From positions 1 to 64,000 of the forward strand of contig JAGRGI010000064.1 in assembly GCA_020445565.1 (NCBI GenBank): a stretch of 64,000 nucleotides of DNA. Direction: 5' to 3'. The notes under the pieces were generated by a model, which was not told where the DNA came from, searched no databases, and saw only the letters and a program-made list of their open reading frames with translations. The stretch is from Chromatiales bacterium. Lineage in GTDB: Bacteria; Pseudomonadota; Gammaproteobacteria; JAGRCI01. Position 1 is the first letter of the stretch. Each line of letters begins with the position of its first letter. Shown piece by piece: positions 56,964-64,000 of the stretch. The translations under genes and the position numbers were made by a program.

Positions 56964-57086
56964 GCAGGCGGTTTAGCCCCGCCCATCAGCGTTCGCACAT
57001 CGGGATCGTCAAGGATGCCCTTGAGCACTGCACGTGACCCGGCGCACTCTCTGTTTCACTGCCCCCCGCGAGCAGGAATGCAATGC

Positions 57087-58904
57087 CTATCGCTCCCCAT
57101 CACCCCACATCTTCTCCCACAATCCCGAAGTGCGATGCACCGTTCGCGACACCGCCAGCGACAGCAATTCCGGCTCGCCCCAGATCACCAGCCGATTGCG
57201 GGCGCGGGTCAAACCTGTGTAGATCAGTTCGCGTGTCAGGATCGGTGAATCCTGTTGTGGCAAGACCAGCAGGACGGTGTCGAATTCGGAGCCCTGAGAC
57301 TTGTGAACCGTCATGGCGTACACCGTTCGGTGTGCCGGGAGGCGTGTCGGCAGGATGCGGCGGACACCTTCGGTGGTGGGAAAGAAGGCACGCAACCGGC
57401 CTTGCGCCTGGGTGTCCGGGAGGATCAGGCCGATGTCGCCGTTAAAGAGTTTCAAGGCATTGTCGTTTTCGGTGATCAGAACAGGGCGACCGGGATAATG
57501 GCCGAAGGCGGGTCGGGTCAGGCCATTGCGGGCCAGGGCGGATTCGATCTGCTCATTCAGCCCGTCCTCGCCCCAGGGTCCGCTCCGCAATGCGGTGAGC
57601 ACACGAAACCGATCGAATGCCGCCAGGGCTTGGGCGGGGTCTTTGATGCGCAGATAGTCCCGATAGGCCGGTACGACGATTCTGTCGATCAGTGCCTCCC
57701 GCTCGGATTCGGACGGGGTATACAGGGCAATATCGGTGAAACGCTCCTCGGCCGTCACAGCCAGGGTGGCAGTTGGGTCGCCGCTGTTGACGGCACGGGC
57801 CAGGGCGCCGATTCCGCTGTTATCGTGGAATCGGCGGCTTTCCCTGAGCAGGGCGATGTGATTGGCGATAGGCGGTAGTTGCACCTCGGGCACCTGCTGC
57901 GCGCAGATGCTGTGCAGACGTTGACGCCACTGCGGCGAATAGCCCGCTCCGCCCTCGCGGCCGCAAAGATCGCCCAGTACCCTCCCAGCCTCCACCGAAG
58001 CGAGTTGGTCCCGGTCGCCGAGCAGGATAAGGCGTGCCTGTTCAGGTAAGGCGGCCAGCACTCGGGCCATCAGGGGCAGGTCGATCATGGATGCCTCGTC
58101 GATCACCAGCACATCCAGCGGCAGCCTGCGTTCGAGGCCGAATCGCGGTTCCGCGCGGCCGGGCCGCATACCGAGCAGGCGGTGGATGGTGGTGGCCTCA
58201 TCCGGGATGGCCTGGCGGACGGTTTCTTCCATAGCTAGCCTGGTGCGGGCCGTGCGTATGGATTCGGTGAGACGCGCCGCCGCCTTGCCGGTGGGGGCCG
58301 CCAGGGCGATACGGCCTGTCCCGCCGGTCTGCTCAAGCAACAGAGCGAGAATGGCCGTGACCGTGTGGGTCTTGCCCGTGCCGGGTCCGCCGGAGATGAC
58401 GCAGAAGGATTGCAGCACCGCCAGAGCGGCGGCGACTCGCTGCCAGTCGACGCCCGGCCGGGGCGGAAACAGACGCTCCAGACCGGCCCGCAGACGGTCT
58501 TCGTCCACGCCTGGAGCGGCGGCCGAGACCCTGGCGGCCAGTGCCTGTTCGACACGCGCTTCGAAGTCGTGGTAACGGGCCAGGTAGAGCCGTTTGGCCT
58601 GGTCCAGGATCAAGGGCGTGGCGGCTCCGGGCTCGCCGACCACCGGGGTTTGCAGCAGCCGCGAACACCAAACCCCGACATCGGCAATTTCCGTGAGGCG
58701 GTGTTCGTCGTCACTCAATTCGTCCAAGGGAAGGCAGACATCGCCCTGCCCCACCCGCCGGCTCACCAGGGCGGCGGCCAGAAGCAGTTCGTCATTGGCG
58801 CGCTCACCGGCGAAGCGGGCCATCCAATGCGCGAAGTGCAGATCCAGCGGGCGCAGCCTGCCCTCGGCCCGGGCCTCCTGCAAACGGCTGAGTGCGTCGC
58901 TCAC
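57087..58904 (-). CDS. recD: RecBCD enzyme subunit RecD
   Basis: The 605-residue helicase/nuclease subunit starts at GTG 58904, whose last two bases overlap recB's stop as GTGA. It has Walker A GGPGTGKTHTVTAIL, DEAS box (VLVIDEASMIDLPL) and SF1B motifs including TVHKSQGSEFDTVLLVLPQ and YTGLTRARNRLVIWG. RecD is the 5'-3' motor in recombination and exonuclease V. A longer frame beginning further upstream would overlap recB and is not needed. Confidence 0.95.
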   Translation of the reverse strand: MSDALSRLQEARAEGRLRPLDLHFAHWMARFAGERANDELLLAAALVSRRVGQGDVCLPLDELSDDEHRLTEIADVGVWCSRLLQTPVVGEPGAATPLILDQAKRLYLARYHDFEARVEQALAARVSAAAPGVDEDRLRAGLERLFPPRPGVDWQRVAAALAVLQSFCVISGGPGTGKTHTVTAILALLLEQTGGTGRIALAAPTGKAAARLTESIRTARTRLAMEETVRQAIPDEATTIHRLLGMRPGRAEPRFGLERRLPLDVLVIDEASMIDLPLMARVLAALPEQARLILLGDRDQLASVEAGRVLGDLCGREGGAGYSPQWRQRLHSICAQQVPEVQLPPIANHIALLRESRRFHDNSGIGALARAVNSGDPTATLAVTAEERFTDIALYTPSESEREALIDRIVVPAYRDYLRIKDPAQALAAFDRFRVLTALRSGPWGEDGLNEQIESALARNGLTRPAFGHYPGRPVLITENDNALKLFNGDIGLILPDTQAQGRLRAFFPTTEGVRRILPTRLPAHRTVYAMTVHKSQGSEFDTVLLVLPQQDSPILTRELIYTGLTRARNRLVIWGEPELLSLAVSRTVHRTSGLWEKMWGDGER

Positions 58905-61900
58905 GCCCCGCCCCCCATACCCGTGCTCAGGGCAACGATCACTTCCTTCGGCGGCCGGTCGAACCACACACCCTCGCCGTTTCCGGCGGCGCGTATACCA
59001 CGGAGGAACAGATAGTAAACACCGCCGAAGTGGGTTTCGTAGTCGTATTCCGGCAGGCGAGCCGCCAGCAGGCGATGCAGGGCGACGCTGTAGATCAGGT
59101 ATTGAAGATCGTAGCGATGTTCGCCGATGGCTCGGCGCAGCCCCTCCTTGCCGTAATCCAACAGGCGTTTACCCAGGTTGTTGGACTTGTAGTCGATCAC
59201 GTAGTAACGGCCGTCGGCGCGAAACACCAAGTCGATGAAGCCCTTGAGCAGGCCATTCAGGCGCTCGAAATCCAGCCCATTGGCGGCTTGGGCGTAGTCG
59301 GGGAAGACGTGCAGCAGGGAGCGCAGGCGTTGGGTTGTCAGTTCGTTCACCGGGAAATGAAACTCCATTTCCGCCAGCTTGTCCGCGCCCGCGACGCGTC
59401 GAAGCCGCAGCTCCGAGCCATCCAGCGGACAGTCGAGCACATGCCCGGCCATCCCGGCCACCACGGATTGCCACTCGGCATCGAAACCGTAGCGCTCCAA
59501 TTGCCGCAGGGCAGCCGCTTGCAGGACCGCTTCATCGGCAGCGGGAAAATCCAGGTTTTCGAACAGTTCGTGCAGACAATGGCCCATACGGGTGCCACCA
59601 GGCAGACGAAAGATAGCGTCAACCGTTTCGGGCTCTTGGGTTTCCCGCCGCGTCTCGGGGGGATCGTGGTCCGGCCGTTCCGTCTCGCGGCCCGCGGCCA
59701 GGGCGGAATAGCTGGAGACCCGCCAACTGGTGTCGATAACGCGCGCGAAGGTACGGACCGAAAGATCGTGTGTTTCTTCTGCGGCGCTTGGCAGGCTGGT
59801 TTGCCCGGATTCTGGCCAGTCGCTCAGACGAATATCTTCAGGGGCCGCAGCCGCAAGGGCTTGCAGAGCTTCCAGCGGCCCGGCGTATTCGTCTTCTGCC
59901 AACAAAGTGGCGAGAGCCGAGCGGTTTCGGCCCCTCACCTGCCCCCAGCAGATGACGCAATGGTGCCGGGCGCGAGTCAGAGCCACGTAGAGCAGCCGAA
60001 GATTTTCCGCCAACTCTTCATGCTGAGCCGATTGCAGGTGGGCGTCTTGCGCTTCGGAACCGAAATCCAAAAACGCATCTCCACTGGCCTCATCGTGATA
60101 CAGCACACCGCCCTGCTCCTTGCGGTCGCTGACCTTGATGTTCCAGGGAAAAGGCAGGAACACGATCGGGTATTCCAGGCCCTTGCTCTTGTGGATCGTG
60201 ACGATATGCACCAACGCCTCGTCGCTTTCCAGGCGCAGGGTCTGCTCGTCGCCCTCGGCTTTGCCGGCGCGCTGATCCTGCAACCAGCGCAGCAAGCCTT
60301 CGGGGCCGGGATGGCTGCGGGAGGCTACCTGCGCCAGTTCAGACAGTTGTAGCAGATTGGTCATGCGGCGCTCGCCGTCGGGTCGCGCCAGGAGGCGTTG
60401 GCCCACCTGTTCGTGGCGAATCAGGGCTTGCAGTGCGACCATCACACCACGGCTCGTCCACAGATCCCGATAGCCTTGAAAGCGCAGGCTGCGCTGTTCC
60501 CAGGCGTCTTCATCGTCGATGAGCACGCCCAATTCCGTTGCCGTGGCGCCCAGCAGACGGGTGGCCAGCGCGGCACGCAGCAGTCCTTCGTTGCCGCCGT
60601 CCGCGATGGCATGCAGGACGAGCAACAGCTCCTCGGCTTCCTCGGTTTGGAAGACACTTGCGTTGCCCTGGGTCACGCTGGCGATTCCTAGGGTTCGCAG
60701 GGCAGCTTGTACCCGGATCGCCTCGAAATGACTACGGACCAAAACCGCCATGTCCCCGGCACGCAAGGCCCGGTCGCCCAGCGTGGCGTGGCCGTCGCGG
60801 CCCAGGCGCAGCCACTCGGCGATACGGCCGGCGCAGGCGCTGGCGGCGCGATCCCCGGCTTCGTCCAATGTGAGATCCCGACCTTCCTCGGCAGGCAGGT
60901 ACCAGACATCCAGCCCATGGGGCACCTCACCCTTCAGGCGTAAGGGCTTGTCGTCGGCCCTTCCGGCGCTTTCTACCGGGTGAAAGTCGATATCAGGGGC
61001 ATATAAAAACGGATTCTCGACCCGTCGGAATACCTGATTGACGGCCGTCACCAGAGTCCTGGCAGAGCGCCAGTTGGTGCCCAGGGTGTACTGGCCGGCA
61101 CCTTCCCCGCCCTTTGCAACGTCGCGGCGGGCGGAGATGTAGGTATGGATGTCGCCGCCGCGAAAGCCGTAGATGGCCTGCTTTGGATCGCCGATCAGGA
61201 ACAGGCCGGTATCCGGCCTGCCCTGATAGATGCGGCGAAAAATGGCATATTGCAGCGCATCGGTATCCTGAAACTCGTCGATCATGGCGACGGGAAAGCG
61301 TTGCGCCAGGGTGCCGGCCAGGGCCTCACCACCAGCACCCTGCAAGGCATCGTGCAGCTGTGTGAGCAGGTCGTCGAAGAACAGGCTGCGGCGTTCGTTC
61401 TTTCGCCGGGCAAGTTCGGACAGCATACGCTGGCGAGACTGGCCGTAGATCTCAGCCCGTCGCAGCCTCGCCCAAACCGGCGCGGCGTCCTGTAGCCATT
61501 GCAGCTGATCGAAAATGGGGTGGGTTGGCGCGTTCGCACCGGACTTGAGCTTTTCGGTCATCTGCCGGTTGGTGAGCCATTTCAACACGTCTGCCGGCAC
61601 ATCGGGCAAGGCCGGCTCACCCGCCAATTCATCGGCGGCTGCCAAGGCGCGCTCGATAACATCGCGGCTATAGGAACGCCTGTTGAGCGCATCGGAGGTA
61701 GTCAGCAGGTCCCGAATCTCATCCCGTTGGGCGGGCCATGAGCGGACAAACGCCGCGAACCGTTCGGCAACGGCCGCGCCGAAGCCGGCAAGCTCCTGCT
61801 CGCGGGGCAAAACGCGCAGGCCGGGCCGGCTGAGGTTTCGCGCAAGCACGCCGAGCAGATGATCCGGACCACCGATGTTTTCCAACAGCCATTGTGCCCG

Positions 61901-62401
61901 CCCCCGGTCGTCCGTGGCTGCCAGAGCGCGCCACAGGTCGGTGGCGATCTCCCGCCGAAGGGATTGTTCGTCATTGAGAAACTCGGCCTCGAAGGGCGCT
62001 CCGCTTTCGAAGGCGTTTTCCATCAGCACGCGCTGGCAGAAGCCGTGAATGGTGTACACCGCCAGTTCGTCCATACGCACCAGGGCATCGCTAAGACGGG
62101 TGCGGGCCTCATTCCTGTCCGTCAGTGTATCCATCAGGCGCACCAGCTCACCATCCTCATGATGGCCCTGCTCCAGATAGCTCAACGCGTCCACAACCCG
62201 TGAGCGGATTCGGCCACGCAGTTCTTCCGTGGCGGCATTGGTGAAGGTCACCACCAGCAGGCGATCCACCTCCTGGCGCGCCTCCAGCAGCAGGCGCAGG
62301 TACAGCAGGCCGATGGTGTAGGTCTTGCCCGTGCCGGCGCTGGCCTCGATCAGGCGCAGGCCGCGCAATGGCACCAGCAGCGGGTCGAGCGGCTCGCTCA
62401 T
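58901..62401 (-). CDS. recB: RecBCD enzyme subunit RecB
   Basis: The 1166-residue subunit has the UvrD-type helicase motif I (IEASAGTGKTYTIGLLYLRL), helicase motif II (AMIDEFQDTDALQY), further motifs (ARTLVTAVNQVF, VHIVTIHKSKGLEYPIVFLP, YVALTRARHHCVI) and the C-terminal PD-(D/E)xK-type nuclease with YYVIDYKSNNLGKRLL. Chi recognition depends on RecC. The start ATG 62401 overlaps recC's TGA (ATGA) and the end overlaps recD. The gene order recC-recB-recD, without ptrA between, is normal in many gammaproteobacteria. Confidence 0.96.
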   Translation of the reverse strand: MSEPLDPLLVPLRGLRLIEASAGTGKTYTIGLLYLRLLLEARQEVDRLLVVTFTNAATEELRGRIRSRVVDALSYLEQGHHEDGELVRLMDTLTDRNEARTRLSDALVRMDELAVYTIHGFCQRVLMENAFESGAPFEAEFLNDEQSLRREIATDLWRALAATDDRGRAQWLLENIGGPDHLLGVLARNLSRPGLRVLPREQELAGFGAAVAERFAAFVRSWPAQRDEIRDLLTTSDALNRRSYSRDVIERALAAADELAGEPALPDVPADVLKWLTNRQMTEKLKSGANAPTHPIFDQLQWLQDAAPVWARLRRAEIYGQSRQRMLSELARRKNERRSLFFDDLLTQLHDALQGAGGEALAGTLAQRFPVAMIDEFQDTDALQYAIFRRIYQGRPDTGLFLIGDPKQAIYGFRGGDIHTYISARRDVAKGGEGAGQYTLGTNWRSARTLVTAVNQVFRRVENPFLYAPDIDFHPVESAGRADDKPLRLKGEVPHGLDVWYLPAEEGRDLTLDEAGDRAASACAGRIAEWLRLGRDGHATLGDRALRAGDMAVLVRSHFEAIRVQAALRTLGIASVTQGNASVFQTEEAEELLLVLHAIADGGNEGLLRAALATRLLGATATELGVLIDDEDAWEQRSLRFQGYRDLWTSRGVMVALQALIRHEQVGQRLLARPDGERRMTNLLQLSELAQVASRSHPGPEGLLRWLQDQRAGKAEGDEQTLRLESDEALVHIVTIHKSKGLEYPIVFLPFPWNIKVSDRKEQGGVLYHDEASGDAFLDFGSEAQDAHLQSAQHEELAENLRLLYVALTRARHHCVICWGQVRGRNRSALATLLAEDEYAGPLEALQALAAAAPEDIRLSDWPESGQTSLPSAAEETHDLSVRTFARVIDTSWRVSSYSALAAGRETERPDHDPPETRRETQEPETVDAIFRLPGGTRMGHCLHELFENLDFPAADEAVLQAAALRQLERYGFDAEWQSVVAGMAGHVLDCPLDGSELRLRRVAGADKLAEMEFHFPVNELTTQRLRSLLHVFPDYAQAANGLDFERLNGLLKGFIDLVFRADGRYYVIDYKSNNLGKRLLDYGKEGLRRAIGEHRYDLQYLIYSVALHRLLAARLPEYDYETHFGGVYYLFLRGIRAAGNGEGVWFDRPPKEVIVALSTGMGGGA

Positions 62402-64000
62402 TTGCGTTTGCCCTTCTTCGGATCCTCGGTCGCCTCCATCATCGGGCCGTAGAGGCGCAGGGCAAGTTGCTGGAACTCATCCTCCAAGGGATCGCTATCG
62501 CGGTAGACGATTCGCGCCGCCGGTTCGTCTCGCTCGCCTTGCAGATTGCTGAAGCTGTTGCCGTGCCAAGTGGTGAAAACCGTCGAGGTCATTTCGCCTT
62601 TCTGCGCATACGCCCAGGAGGTCCTGGGGAAAAACGGCAAGGGCCTCTCCTGCCCCTCCTGCCAAAGATCCAGGAGGTCGGTCAGGCGGGTTTGCGCGTT
62701 TTCAATGGGAGTGAATTCGAGAGCGGCGTCGATGGCGAGAAAGCGGCTGACGACAGGATAAAGCGTATTCAGGACCACATGCTGTATCCACATCGCCAGG
62801 CGATCTTGAGGGCGGAGTTTGCCGCCACGCCAACCCAACAGGCCATTCGAGGTGACGTTATCAAGACGCCCGCTGAGCATGTAATTACCCACGGGCAAGG
62901 CCAGCTCCACCGGGTCCAGCGGTTCGCCCATGGCTGCGCGAATGCGATCAGCGAACTCGTCCAATCCATCGACATTGCGCGCCATCAGCACCTCGCCGAC
63001 CAGGCCATGGGGCAGTTCACCCACGGCCTTCCAGCGCGCTTGCAGTGCCTCGGCCGACTGATCCCGCAACAGGCCCTCAACTGTAAAATCCACCAGGCGA
63101 TAACGTTGCAGCCCGTCCAGGGTAAACGGTTCTTCATCCTGCAGGGCGTCTTCCTCTCCCGGCAGGCGCAGCCCCAGCCGATGATGCAGAAACCAGGCAG
63201 CGGGAGAGCGAAAAAAGGACAGTAATTCGCCGATATCGACTTCGGGGCTTTCTCTTGCCGGCCGTGCCAGCGGCTCCGGGGCGAAAACGGGAATCTCTCC
63301 GGCGCGGCTGTTGGCGGCACTCAACCACTCGGAGGCATAGCTGAACAGCCGCCCGGATCGGCCATCGAAGTAACGCGGGCTGAAGGGCTGCAAGGGATGA
63401 TCGGTGCACAGGTGGCGCGCCAGGAACTCGACGCCCGCCATGCGATAGGCACGCCCGGCGTAGTCCAGCAGCTCCTCAACCACCACCGAGGGCTGGCGCG
63501 GGGAGTTGTCGCGGATGTTGCGGCCCTGATAGCTGATGTAGAGGGTCTGTCGGGCGGACAACAGGGCCTCCAGGAACAGATAGCGGTCGTCCCGACGGCG
63601 TGAGCGATCGCCCCGGCGTGGCTGGCGAGCGATCAGGTCGAACCCCAGGGGATGTTGCACGCGCGGGAACTGACCGTCGTTCATACCCAGCAGGCAGACC
63701 ACCCGAAACGGAATGCCGCGCATGGGCACCATATTGCAGAAGGTGACCCTGCCGGTGAGAAAACGCCGTGCGCCGGTGGTTTCCTGAAGCTGAAGTTGCA
63801 GATGGGAACGGATGGTGTCCAGCTCCAGCTCAGCGCCAAAACCGGCCGCCTCAGCCTGGGTTCTCAGACCGTCCATGACCAGACGAACCTGCTGGGCGGC
63901 GTCCTCTTCATCGCCGTCCGGGAGCAGGAAATCCTCCAGCAGCCGGTTGATACGGGTCTGCCATTCGGCCGGGCCGCAGGGCTTTTTCAAGCGGCCACGC
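62398..64000 (-). CDS. recC: RecBCD enzyme subunit RecC (C-terminal part; N-terminus beyond right edge)
   Basis: About 534 C-terminal residues are visible in a frame open to the window edge. RecC is about 1100 residues in full. Landmarks are VTFCNMVPMRGIPFRVVCLL, LGMNDGQFPRVQHPLGFDLI and the region QTLYISYQGRNIRDNSPRQP. The protein inspects DNA for Chi sequences. It ends GPMMEATEDPKKGKRK with the stop overlapping recB. Confidence 0.95.
   Translation of the reverse strand, partial: RGRLKKPCGPAEWQTRINRLLEDFLLPDGDEEDAAQQVRLVMDGLRTQAEAAGFGAELELDTIRSHLQLQLQETTGARRFLTGRVTFCNMVPMRGIPFRVVCLLGMNDGQFPRVQHPLGFDLIARQPRRGDRSRRRDDRYLFLEALLSARQTLYISYQGRNIRDNSPRQPSVVVEELLDYAGRAYRMAGVEFLARHLCTDHPLQPFSPRYFDGRSGRLFSYASEWLSAANSRAGEIPVFAPEPLARPARESPEVDIGELLSFFRSPAAWFLHHRLGLRLPGEEDALQDEEPFTLDGLQRYRLVDFTVEGLLRDQSAEALQARWKAVGELPHGLVGEVLMARNVDGLDEFADRIRAAMGEPLDPVELALPVGNYMLSGRLDNVTSNGLLGWRGGKLRPQDRLAMWIQHVVLNTLYPVVSRFLAIDAALEFTPIENAQTRLTDLLDLWQEGQERPLPFFPRTSWAYAQKGEMTSTVFTTWHGNSFSNLQGERDEPAARIVYRDSDPLEDEFQQLALRLYGPMMEATEDPKKGKRK

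Overview
The window is a chromosomal segment of a GC-rich gammaproteobacterium. Evidence for this is the lptD-surA-pdxA block with amgK divergent from lptD, a recC-recB-recD operon, a Fur-boxed hemP operon, an Na+-type oxaloacetate decarboxylase operon (oadG-oadA-oadB) and a VPLPA/PEP-CTERM type sorting signal. A marine or sulfur-oxidiser-like lineage (Chromatiales or relatives) would fit, but no rRNA or other decisive marker is present, so this is inference.

Layout. 1-0.8 kb: the end of an RHS-type polymorphic toxin and its AT-rich immunity gene, closed by a terminator. 0.9-5.2 kb: the mitomycin-repair pair mrfA-mrfB (helicase and DEDDh exonuclease), divergent from lexA. 5.4-9.2 kb: a translationally coupled TIR-domain protein and membrane-anchored nSTAND1-type NTPase, the best candidate for an undescribed defence (conflict) system. 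9.3-11.7 kb: queF, an FGGY sugar kinase and cysZ. 12-34.1 kb: a leftward secreted/surface-protein island. It holds a di-heme MauG-like lipoprotein, a DsbA-like thiol oxidoreductase, a small exported protein, a 4227-residue multidomain surface protein, two unknown proteins, a 1245-residue Cys-rich Ig-like protein and a PEP-CTERM protein. 34.8-37.1 kb: peroxide/thiol genes (TudS-like DUF523-DUF1722, periplasmic glutathione peroxidase, 1-Cys peroxiredoxin). 37.2-42.9 kb: a seven-gene Fur-controlled iron operon running hemP, a 51-residue Cys-rich peptide, a haem-utilisation-like protein, imelysin, di-heme oxidoreductase, imelysin and a DUF1513 protein. 43.2-46.5 kb: oadGAB. 46.7-50.5 kb: yceF-type Maf, YpfJ-type metallopeptidase, a cation/proton antiporter and amgK. 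50.6-55.5 kb: lptD-surA-pdxA. 55.6-57 kb: an encapsulated-ferritin-like protein without a cargo tail, and a periplasmic metallo-beta-lactamase-fold hydrolase. 57.1-64 kb: recD, recB and the C-terminal half of recC, which runs off the right edge.

Several modules are physically coupled. ATGA, GTGA or TTGA overlaps join TIR/STAND, recCBD, the imelysin cluster, GPx/TudS and the small peptide with its downstream partner. The iron operon has a clear sigma-70 promoter overlapped by a near-consensus Fur box. The giant protein contains two copies of an unnamed ~220-residue module and a von Willebrand A domain that appears inserted within an Ig-like domain. Domain assignments come from reading motifs only; no database search was run.
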